8,399 nucleotides of DNA from G020354785 sp964521285 (GTDB lineage Bacteria > Bacteroidota > Bacteroidia > Bacteroidales > UBA10428): contig CAZFQS010000057.1 in assembly GCA_964521285.1 (NCBI GenBank), forward strand, positions 1 through 8,399, written 5' to 3'. Both the position numbers and the translations under genes were made by a program. Below, piece by piece: positions 1 through 6,165 of the stretch. The notes under the pieces were generated by a model. It made no database searches, was not told the DNA's origin, and saw nothing but the letters and a program-made list of their open reading frames with translations. The stretch's first letter is position 1. Each line of letters opens with the position of its first letter.

Positions 1-1083
1 GCGGGGATAGACGGTATGAAAACAGAGCGGTTACCCGCATGGTTGCAGAGGAACTTAGATAATCTTCAAAGCAGTCTGCTGGAAGGGAGCTACCAACCTC
101 AGCCGGTACGAGCGGTGGAGATAGAGAAGCCGGGAGGCGGAAAGAGGATACTGGGTATACCAACGGTAGTAGACCGCTTAATACAGCAGGCGATCCACCA
201 GGTTCTTAATCCATATTTTGACCCGGAATTTTCACCTTTTAGCTTTGGTTTTCGGAAAGGCCGAAGTACAACGGATGCTGTACGAGCGGTACAGAAACAC
301 CAGCAAGAGGGAAAGAGATGGGTAATCGATGTGGATTTGAGTAAATTTTTCGATGAAGTAAACCACGATGTGCTGATGTCGCTGATAAAGCGTAAGGTTA
401 AGGATGTCAGGTTATTAAAGCTGATTGACAAATACCTTCGCACAGGCATCATGCAAGGAGGAGTAGCCAGTCCACGCTCAAAAGGGACGCCACAAGGCAG
501 CCCCTTATCGCCACTATTATCTAACATACTGCTAAATGAGTTGGATAAGGAGTTGGATAAACGTGGGCACAGCTTTTGCAGGTACGTAGATGATTTTGTA
601 ATACTTGTCAGGAGCAGGAAATCGGCAGAAAGGGTGTTTACCTCTATAACAAGGGTTATAGAAAAACGGTTGAAATTGAAAATCAACCACACAAAGAGCC
701 GGGTTATCAGGGGACACCAGCTAATCTTTTTAGGTTACGGCTTCACTTCTGACAGGAATGTACGATTAACTGTACCCAAGTCCATTCGTCAACGGTTCAG
801 AATGAAAGCCAGGGAACTTTTCAGAAAAGGAAGAGGGATGAACATTCGAAAGTTTATATCTGATATACTCAACCCCTTTATCAGGGGCTGGATAAACTAC
901 TATAAACACAGTAATGTTAAAGGCTTTGCAGAGGAACTGGATGGATGGATACGACGCAGATTACGATTAATCATCTGGAGGCAGTGGAAGAAACCCCGCA
1001 CCCGATTTAGACGGTTGACAGCCATGGGATACAAATATGTTCATGCCATGAAATGTGCCTATAACGGTCGTGGTGCGTGGTGA
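1..1083 (+). CDS. Group II intron reverse transcriptase/maturase, 5'-partial and ended early by an in-frame TGA
   Basis: Multifunctional intron-encoded protein: reverse transcriptase for retrohoming and maturase that helps the intron RNA splice. The frame is open to base 1. The first five codons read AGIDG and run into Met at 16, matching the conserved GVDGM motif of RT block 0, so that Met is internal and the true start lies upstream. Counting from Met16, visible blocks are GIPTVVDRLIQQAI (47-60), GFRKGRSTTDAV (78-89), the VDLSKFFDEVNHD catalytic block (105-117), GTPQGSPLSPLLSN (157-170) and the active site YVDD (190-193), where YADD is more usual. A maturase-specific (GIIM/domain X) region follows at about 279-327, with GWINYYK. 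No HNH endonuclease domain is present after it. The frame stops at 1081-1083, where relatives continue with Trp-Asn, so about 31 conserved C-terminal residues are lost. RT catalysis may survive. Full activity is doubtful. Confidence 0.93.
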   Translation, partial: AGIDGMKTERLPAWLQRNLDNLQSSLLEGSYQPQPVRAVEIEKPGGGKRILGIPTVVDRLIQQAIHQVLNPYFDPEFSPFSFGFRKGRSTTDAVRAVQKHQQEGKRWVIDVDLSKFFDEVNHDVLMSLIKRKVKDVRLLKLIDKYLRTGIMQGGVASPRSKGTPQGSPLSPLLSNILLNELDKELDKRGHSFCRYVDDFVILVRSRKSAERVFTSITRVIEKRLKLKINHTKSRVIRGHQLIFLGYGFTSDRNVRLTVPKSIRQRFRMKARELFRKGRGMNIRKFISDILNPFIRGWINYYKHSNVKGFAEELDGWIRRRLRLIIWRQWKKPRTRFRRLTAMGYKYVHAMKCAYNGRGAW

Positions 1084-1179
1084 AACTCCGGTGCACAACA
1101 CATGCAATTTTGCTTCCCGAAGAATTACTTTGACAGGTTGGGACTGGTTTCTATGCTTTATTTTATTGTCAGGTACTGA
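1084..1179 (+). pseudogene. Detached in-frame C-terminal tail of the intron reverse transcriptase
   Basis: Reading straight on past the TGA at 1081-1083 in the same frame gives 31 residues before a second TGA at 1177-1179. They begin NSGAQHM and continue with FPKNYFDRLGLVSM. This is the conserved end of many group II intron proteins, usually like WWNxGASHMNxxFPKxYFDxLGLVSL, so the break is a single TGG-to-TGA type change rather than a frameshift or deletion. The tail belongs to the C-terminal region that contacts DNA in related proteins. There is no evident independent start, so it is probably not translated unless there is readthrough. Confidence 0.85.
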
Positions 1180-1198
1180 TTTATTATTAATTTTAGGA

Positions 1199-1230
1199 AC
1201 CGCCGTATACGGAACCGTACGTACGGTGGT
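1199..1230 (+). ncRNA. Group II intron domain V (catalytic hairpin)
   Basis: A 32-base hairpin with domain V architecture. A nine-pair lower stem joins 1199-1207 to 1222-1230 (one G-U pair). A two-base CG bulge at 1220-1221 sits on the 3' strand. A four-pair upper stem joins 1208-1211 to 1216-1219, capped by a GAAC tetraloop at 1212-1215. Domain V forms the ribozyme active site and is the most conserved part of these introns. Its place shortly after the RT ORF and just before domain VI supports the call. Confidence 0.9.
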
Positions 1231-1232
1231 GT

Positions 1233-1266
1233 GAGAGGTGTAGGGCGTGAGCCCTACTGCCTACTT
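1233..1266 (+). ncRNA. Group II intron domain VI with bulged branch-point A
   Basis: Two bases after domain V, the sequence folds into a hairpin. GAG 1233-1235 pairs with CUU 1264-1266 (one G-U), AGG 1236-1238 pairs with CCU 1260-1262, and the perfect seven-pair stem 1240-1246/1251-1257 closes a GUGA loop. A1263 is left unpaired between the two basal helices on the 3' strand, exactly where the branch-point adenosine is expected, seven nucleotides before the inferred intron end at 1269. This is a hand fold, not a computed one. Confidence 0.8.
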
Positions 1267-1302
1267 AATTAGAATATTAAGTTTCTGAATAATAACAAAG
1301 TT

Positions 1303-2268
1303 ATGCCAAGAGTACTGGGAATGGGAAATGCACTGGTAGATATTCTTATCAGGCTTGAGAATGATGAGCTGCTTAAGGAGTTTAATTTACCAAAAGGAAG
1401 TATGCAGCTGGTTGATCAAACTTTTGCCAGAAAGCTGCAGGAGAAAGCAAGTAAAAAAGTGACAGTAAAAGCGTCCGGTGGTTCAGCTGCCAATACAATT
1501 CATGGCCTGGCAGAATTAAACATTAAGACTGGATTTATTGGGAAGGTTGGGAATGACATGTTAGGTAAATTTTTTAAAGAGGACCTGGAAGAGGCTGGAA
1601 TAGAGCCAATATTGTTTTACGGAAAGTCTGATACAGGAATAGCTGTGACTTTAATAAGCGCGGATTCGGAACGCACATTTGCAGTTTATCTGGGCGCAGC
1701 TATGGAACAAACACCAGAAGATATAAGCAGTGAACTTTTTCAGGATTATGAGTATTTTCATATTGAGGGATATCTGCTACAGAATCATGAACTGATTGAA
1801 ACTGCTTTAAAAATCGCAAAGAAGAAAAAAATAAAAGTCTCTTTAGATTTTGCAAGCTATAATGTTGTTGAAGAGAATATTGAATTTTTAAAATTAATTA
1901 TTCCCGATTATGTAGATATAATTTTTGCCAATGAGGAAGAGGCTAAAGCTTTTACCGGTAAAGGGCCGGAAGAGGCATTAACAGAGCTGGCAGAAATTAC
2001 TGAAATTGCTGTTGTAAAAACCGGAGAAAAGGGATCTTTTATTAAGAAAGGTAAGGAATTTCATAAGATTGGTATAATAGATGCAGATTCTGTTGATACA
2101 ACAGGCGCCGGAGATTTATATGCTGCAGGATTTTTATATGGATTGATAAGGAAATTATCTCTTAAGGAAAGCGGTGAACTTGGGGCTCTTCTTTCAGGGA
2201 AAGTAATTGAAAATATTGGCGGAAAGATTAACAGGAATACATGGATTGCAATAAAGAAATCTTTCTAA
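1303..2268 (+). CDS. PfkB-family carbohydrate/nucleoside kinase (adenosine kinase-like)
   Basis: Cytoplasmic ATP-dependent kinase of the ribokinase/PfkB superfamily, transferring phosphate to a hydroxymethyl group of a sugar or nucleoside. It has 321 residues, normal for the family. The first strand carries GMGNALVDI (6-14), typical of the adenosine kinase-like branch. The first PfkB signature region has GGSAANT (59-65). The second signature is DTTGAGD (265-271), with the anion-hole GAG and catalytic base Asp271. NEEEAKAFTG (210-219) is the usual NxxEA motif. The Met at 1303 places the first beta strand at the expected position; no clear Shine-Dalgarno precedes it. The gene starts 33 bases after the predicted 3' end of the group II intron, so its original leader or promoter may have been split. 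The substrate could be adenosine, ribose, fructose or another sugar and is not fixed by the sequence. Confidence 0.92.
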   Translation: MPRVLGMGNALVDILIRLENDELLKEFNLPKGSMQLVDQTFARKLQEKASKKVTVKASGGSAANTIHGLAELNIKTGFIGKVGNDMLGKFFKEDLEEAGIEPILFYGKSDTGIAVTLISADSERTFAVYLGAAMEQTPEDISSELFQDYEYFHIEGYLLQNHELIETALKIAKKKKIKVSLDFASYNVVEENIEFLKLIIPDYVDIIFANEEEAKAFTGKGPEEALTELAEITEIAVVKTGEKGSFIKKGKEFHKIGIIDADSVDTTGAGDLYAAGFLYGLIRKLSLKESGELGALLSGKVIENIGGKINRNTWIAIKKSF

Positions 2269-2275
2269 TAATTAA

Positions 2276-3358
2276 TTATCCTTTTAATTTACTGACTGAC
2301 TCAATGAAATGATCGAATAAAAATTCAGTATCAGTAGGTCCTCCGGAAGCTTCGGGATGAAATTGTGTTGAAAAGAATGGCATGGATTTGTGCTTCATTC
2401 CTTCATTCGTATTGTCGTTAAGATTTATAAACAAAGGAGTCCAGTCATCAGGCAAGGTATTATTATCAATAGCGAAACCGTGATTTTGCGAAGTAATATA
2501 AGCTTTATTAGTACCAACCTGAATGACTGGCTGATTATGACTGCGATGTCCGTATTTTAGTTTATATGTTTCAGCACCGGCTGCCAGTCCCATTAACTGA
2601 TTCCCCAGACAAATTCCATATATAGGGATGTTCTTATCCAGTGCTTTTCTTATATTAACAATAGTTTTATCACACATTTTAGGATCGCCGGGTCCGTTTG
2701 AAATAAATAAACCGTCATATTCTTCCTTTGATATATCCCAGTCCCAGGGCACAAGTATTACTGTTGTATCGCGTTTTAACAAATTACGTATAATATTATA
2801 TTTGACTCCGCAATCTATTAATAGTATTTTATGCTTACCATTTCCAAATATTTTCCTTTCTTTAGTACTGACTTGTGCAACCAGATTATCTTTATTAGGA
2901 TCATAATAATCAATTTTTTCTTCGTTAAAGACAACTTTGCCTAACATAGTCCCTTGCTCTCTTAATATTTTAGTTAATTGCCGCGTATCTATTCCATATA
3001 ATCCCGGTACCTTGAATTCTTTAAGCCATTCACCCAGACTTTTATCAGCATTCCAGTGGCTATAAGCTTCAGTATAATCACATACAATCAATCCTGAAAT
3101 ATGCAATGAATAAGATTCAAAATATTTGTAAAGATCATTTACTTTGACTTTGGAAGGTACTCCGTAGTTACCAATAATTGGATAGGTCAGGACCAGTATT
3201 TGGCCCTTGTACGATGGATCTGTCATACTTTCAGGATAACCCGTCATCGCAGTATTGAATACAACTTCACCTGACACAGTTTTTTCATAGCCAAATGAAA
3301 TACCCTCAAATTCTCTACCATCCTCTAAAATTAACTTAACCTTTAAACTTTCCTTCAT
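2276..3358 (-). CDS. carA: Carbamoyl-phosphate synthase small (glutaminase) subunit
   Basis: Hydrolyses glutamine and channels ammonia to the large subunit CarB to make carbamoyl phosphate for pyrimidine and arginine synthesis in the cytoplasm. It has 360 residues, close to the usual length. The N-terminal CPSase small-chain domain (about 6-135) includes EVVFNTAMTGYPES (31-44) and YGIDTRQLT (121-129). The C-terminal class I glutamine amidotransferase domain includes SNGPGDP (220-226), the nucleophile elbow YGICLGNQL with Cys250, and the FHPEA triad segment with His334 and Glu336, so it looks catalytically complete. The start at 3358 lies 9 bases after the stop of the upstream thioredoxin-like gene on the same strand, suggesting cotranscription. 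No carB follows in the window; instead the gene ends 7 bases from the convergent kinase gene. Confidence 0.97.
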   Translation of the reverse strand: MKESLKVKLILEDGREFEGISFGYEKTVSGEVVFNTAMTGYPESMTDPSYKGQILVLTYPIIGNYGVPSKVKVNDLYKYFESYSLHISGLIVCDYTEAYSHWNADKSLGEWLKEFKVPGLYGIDTRQLTKILREQGTMLGKVVFNEEKIDYYDPNKDNLVAQVSTKERKIFGNGKHKILLIDCGVKYNIIRNLLKRDTTVILVPWDWDISKEEYDGLFISNGPGDPKMCDKTIVNIRKALDKNIPIYGICLGNQLMGLAAGAETYKLKYGHRSHNQPVIQVGTNKAYITSQNHGFAIDNNTLPDDWTPLFINLNDNTNEGMKHKSMPFFSTQFHPEASGGPTDTEFLFDHFIESVSKLKG

Positions 3359-3367
3359 TAATCTTAA

Positions 3368-4846
3368 TTAAAATTGGGTTCTATTGTTTATTACACTTAA
3401 AATACCCAGTGTTTGCTCCGGGCTAATATTTTTTGCCATAATTTTTTTATCTGCATCCAATATAAATATTTGAGGAGTAGACATAATATTATATTTAACC
3501 TTAAAATCATACGAATAAGGATTCCATGCATTAATCCAATCGTACAAACCATATTTATTTACAAAATCAACCCATTTAATTTTTCCTTCTTCGCCAAATA
3601 ATGTGCTGATAGCCACAACTTTCACATTATAGTTTTTTAAACTGTTTTGATATATTTTATACATATCAGGGACTACAGTCTTGCAATGGCCACAATCAGC
3701 TTCCCAAAATAGTAATATTATATATTCAGCTTTTACATCATACAATTTAAAATGTATCCCTATATGCGGAAATCTTTTAAGAGATGTATCATTTTTTGCT
3801 TCAATAAAATGCTGGGAAGGCACATTTACCAGCTCAATGTCCAGAGCTTTTTCACCAATTAAAAGAGGTTTAATTTTTTCCACCTTATCTTTTAAGTCTT
3901 TAATGAACTTGGGGTCGCTCCACCAGGATTCATTAATATAGTATTTATCAGCAATATGAACTTGAACTGCATCCATCCCCATTATTTTACTTTTGCCATA
4001 ATAGTTAAATAATGTAATGAGCATATATCGGAATAAGATGGAATCAGCGCGGGATTTCCCTATTAGCATATCGATTTCATGTATTATTGAATCAGGGATC
4101 TGTGGAATTACTTTTGTCATATAATTCATGATCTTGTCTTCATATATAGGGGTCCTTAGCAGACGGGCATCTGAAATATCAAAATTGTCGAAATAATGAT
4201 TCCTGTAATAATAATACTGCCAGGTAGAATCAATAATATTTCCATCTTTATCTTTAGGAGGATCAGGGACAACTATCTCAAGAGTAGCTTTTAAGAATTT
4301 TGACACAAATGAGCCAGTATTTTCTTCAACTATATTATTAGTATGCTTAATCCTGTTAGTATTGATTTCCTGTAATTGCTTATGATATATTGCTTTTTCC
4401 TTTTCATCATCTGTATTATTGATCAATTTTTGAATAGAATCGGCCTTTAGCTTGATTGATTTCATATATTTCTGGAAATTAAGGAAAATTGAATTTTCAT
4501 CAGATCCTTCAATTTTTATATTGTCAACGAAATTAACGGTATCATCTTCAATGGAAAATTTCTGATCGTCACTGATTAGTATCTCAAAAAATTTTGTACT
4601 GGGAAGAAAAATAATATACATTCCTCCGGGGAGTGAATTTTGACCTTTAAAGATTCCAACTCCCTTTTTATTTAACATGACGGTATCATCAGGATACATT
4701 GATTTGTCAAAATAATGGCCCAGTATAACAGTAGTATCACTTAAGCCGTTAATTCTTAATTTAATCTCATATCCCTGTCCTTTGATAATAAACAATAGAC
4801 CGAAGATTAAGAAAAATGAAAAGCCGTATTTTAATATTATTTTCAT
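3368..4846 (-). CDS. Exported TlpA-like thioredoxin-fold protein with DUF4369-like N-terminus
   Basis: Probable envelope thiol-disulfide oxidoreductase of the type common in Bacteroidota. The 492 residues begin with a basic start and a hydrophobic core (about 4-22), a likely signal peptide or N-terminal anchor; there is no lipobox Cys. Residues about 26-115 look like the beta-rich DUF4369 domain. A helical middle region (about 115-330) may correspond to DUF5106. The C-terminal thioredoxin domain (about 330-490) has the active site WEADCGHC, with Cys385 and Cys388 as the CxxC pair, and the cis-proline loop STPQIFILD (Pro458). Both cysteines and the proline are kept, so redox activity is plausible; the substrate is unknown. 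It lies directly upstream of carA. The upstream region is divergent from the polyprenyl synthase gene, and I found no convincing promoter for this direction. Confidence 0.88.
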   Translation of the reverse strand: MKIILKYGFSFFLIFGLLFIIKGQGYEIKLRINGLSDTTVILGHYFDKSMYPDDTVMLNKKGVGIFKGQNSLPGGMYIIFLPSTKFFEILISDDQKFSIEDDTVNFVDNIKIEGSDENSIFLNFQKYMKSIKLKADSIQKLINNTDDEKEKAIYHKQLQEINTNRIKHTNNIVEENTGSFVSKFLKATLEIVVPDPPKDKDGNIIDSTWQYYYYRNHYFDNFDISDARLLRTPIYEDKIMNYMTKVIPQIPDSIIHEIDMLIGKSRADSILFRYMLITLFNYYGKSKIMGMDAVQVHIADKYYINESWWSDPKFIKDLKDKVEKIKPLLIGEKALDIELVNVPSQHFIEAKNDTSLKRFPHIGIHFKLYDVKAEYIILLFWEADCGHCKTVVPDMYKIYQNSLKNYNVKVVAISTLFGEEGKIKWVDFVNKYGLYDWINAWNPYSYDFKVKYNIMSTPQIFILDADKKIMAKNISPEQTLGILSVINNRTQF

Positions 4847-5030
4847 AATGACTATTGATAAAATTCTTTAATGTGAACAGGATTTCAAAATTTTTCAAAA
4901 GCCCAAAATTAGATATAAATATGATATAATTAAAAGGCTAAATGACATTTTAAAAGAGATTTTTATAAAGCCAATATTCATTGAAAATTTATTTTTGATT
5001 ATAATTCATTCATATTTTTGTTATATAGCC

Positions 5031-5059
5031 TTGTGATATAAAGGATTAATTTATATTTG
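5031..5059 (+). promoter_or_regulatory. Candidate Bacteroidota-type promoter (TTG ... TATATTTG)
   Basis: The -33-like TTG at 5031-5033 and the -7-like TATATTTG at 5052-5059 match the Bacteroidota sigma-ABfr pattern TTG and TAnnTTTG, with 18 bases between. They lie about 75 bases before the ATG at 5134. The 287-base region 4847-5133 between the divergent genes is extremely AT-rich. Two other TAnnTTTG matches (4990-4997 and 5013-5020) occur without a well-spaced TTG, so chance matches are likely and this call is tentative. I see no other structure in the region. Confidence 0.4.
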
Positions 5060-5133
5060 CTTGGATTATTGAGAACTTTTCTTCATCTTCATTATATTAT
5101 ATTCTATTATTTTTATAGAAATTTTAATTTGTT

Positions 5134-6108
5134 ATGTATACGTTTGAACATTGCCAGGATATCATAAATAAAGAGCTGGAAGAGATATCATTAAAAGACT
5201 CTCCTGTTAATCTCTATGAACCAATTCGTTATATTTTGTCTATTGGGGGTAAGAGGCTGCGTCCGTCATTAACCCTGATGGGATGTAATGTATTTTCTGA
5301 TATAATTGATAATGCAATATATCCTGCATTAGCGATCGAAATATTTCACAATTTTACTTTAATGCATGATGATTTAATGGATAAATCGGAAATCAGGCGT
5401 AGTTATCCTACTGTTCATAAGAAATGGGAGGAAAATATAGCTATTCTATCCGGTGATGCAATGTTAGTTAAATCATACGAATACATTTCAAAATGCCAGG
5501 AAGACATTTTAGATAAGGCCTTATCTATCTTCAATCAAGCTGCAATAAGAGTCTGCGAGGGGCAACAGTATGATATAGATTATGAAAAAACTACGGATGT
5601 GTCAATTCCGGAATATTTAAATATGATTGAATTAAAAACAGCTTCGCTTATAGCAGGGGCATTGAAACTTGGTGCGCTGGCAGGACAATCAATGTCATAT
5701 GATACTGATTTAATGTATGAGTTCGGGCGGAATATTGGTATTGCTTTTCAATTACAGGATGATTTGCTTGATGTGTATGCTGACCCGGCTGTGTTTGGGA
5801 AATCGGGAGGTGGAGATATTGTGTCCAATAAAAAAACATTTCTGTTGGTAAGTGCTTTAAACAGTAAAGACAAAAAAATAATACCAGTTTTAAAGAAATG
5901 GATTGAAAAGATAGATTTTAACAGAGACGAAAAGATTAAGGAAATAACTGAAATTTTTAATAAGTTGAAATTAAAAGAATTAACTGAAGCAAAGATCGAT
6001 GATTTTTTCAAATTGGGATTAAAATCTCTCGATAAAATATCTATACCGGACAAAAGAAAGATTATACTCAGGAATCTTACAAAAAGGCTGGTAGGGCGCA
6101 AAAAATAG
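5134..6108 (+). CDS. Trans-polyprenyl diphosphate synthase (FPP/GGPP synthase-like)
   Basis: Cytoplasmic isoprenoid chain elongation: condenses isopentenyl diphosphate onto an allylic diphosphate to give precursors of quinones, undecaprenyl carriers or carotenoids. It has 324 residues, normal for the family. Visible motifs are GGKRLRP (38-44, IPP binding), the first Asp-rich motif DDLMD (79-83) followed by RR (88-89), GDAML (107-111), a KTASL segment (168-172), and the second Asp-rich motif in QLQDDLLD (206-213, DDLLD at 209-213). All Mg-diphosphate ligands are present. The first motif lacks the two-residue insertion of classical bacterial FPP synthases and has Phe74 five residues before it, which fits GGPP-type enzymes, but product length cannot be settled by eye. 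The gene is divergent from the thioredoxin-like gene and convergent with the DUF2723 gene, and has no obvious Shine-Dalgarno. Confidence 0.95.
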   Translation: MYTFEHCQDIINKELEEISLKDSPVNLYEPIRYILSIGGKRLRPSLTLMGCNVFSDIIDNAIYPALAIEIFHNFTLMHDDLMDKSEIRRSYPTVHKKWEENIAILSGDAMLVKSYEYISKCQEDILDKALSIFNQAAIRVCEGQQYDIDYEKTTDVSIPEYLNMIELKTASLIAGALKLGALAGQSMSYDTDLMYEFGRNIGIAFQLQDDLLDVYADPAVFGKSGGGDIVSNKKTFLLVSALNSKDKKIIPVLKKWIEKIDFNRDEKIKEITEIFNKLKLKELTEAKIDDFFKLGLKSLDKISIPDKRKIILRNLTKRLVGRKK

Positions 6109-6165
6109 GTAAAATTGTATCCGGAGCCAAATTATAATAACAACAAAGTATTATTTTAACAAAAT

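Larger units (their letters stand above)
1..1269 (+). mobile_element. Group II intron, 3' part (5' end outside window)
   Basis: A retroelement made of a self-splicing RNA that encodes its own reverse transcriptase/maturase. The window holds most of the domain IV ORF, then a domain V hairpin (1199-1230) and a domain VI hairpin (1233-1266) in the expected order and spacing. The 3' splice site is inferred after U1269: the intron would end in AU, fitting the usual AY end, and the bulged A1263 would be seven nucleotides from the end. The 5' splice site, domains I-III and the exon-binding sequences lie left of the window, so the insertion target and the intron class cannot be read. The element is visibly richer in GC than the flanking genes, which suggests horizontal arrival. 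It sits in the same orientation as the kinase gene that follows. Confidence 0.9.

Noticed and set aside
99..692. Long open frame on the - strand opposite the reverse transcriptase.
   Set aside because: It lies wholly antisense to a gene with clear RT motifs and shows no recognisable domain of its own.
1081..1083. UGA read as Trp (alternative genetic code) instead of a nonsense mutation; none of the complete host genes here ends in TGA.
   Set aside because: The host genes are full-length under the standard code and the Trp codons I checked are TGG. In such an AT-rich genome with recoding, many Trp codons would be TGA and break these frames. A recoded TGA at 1177 would also run the RT into domain V.
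1081..1083. Selenocysteine insertion at the in-frame TGA.
   Set aside because: Homologues have Trp here, not Cys or Sec, and the RT family has no selenoprotein members that I know of.
1240..1257. Perfect GC-rich hairpin as an intrinsic terminator before the kinase gene.
   Set aside because: No U tract follows it, and it fits precisely as the distal stem of domain VI.
1278..1285. TAAGTTTC as a -7 element for the kinase gene.
   Set aside because: It mismatches TAnnTTTG at the last base and no TTG lies at the right distance upstream; only a weak possibility.
4904..4911. TAATTTTG on the - strand as a promoter for the thioredoxin-like gene.
   Set aside because: It matches TAnnTTTG, but no TTG is found at the expected distance, and such matches are frequent by chance in this AT-rich stretch.
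5748..6101. 117-codon - strand frame opposite the polyprenyl synthase.
   Set aside because: It is antisense to a well-supported enzyme; its hydrophobic, Ser/Phe/Leu-rich translation is what AT-rich antisense sequence gives.
6134..6156. AT-only inverted repeat (ATAATA/TATTAT) between the polyprenyl synthase and DUF2723 genes as a bidirectional terminator.
   Set aside because: Six A-T pairs alone are too weak, and such repeats are expected by chance in this sequence.
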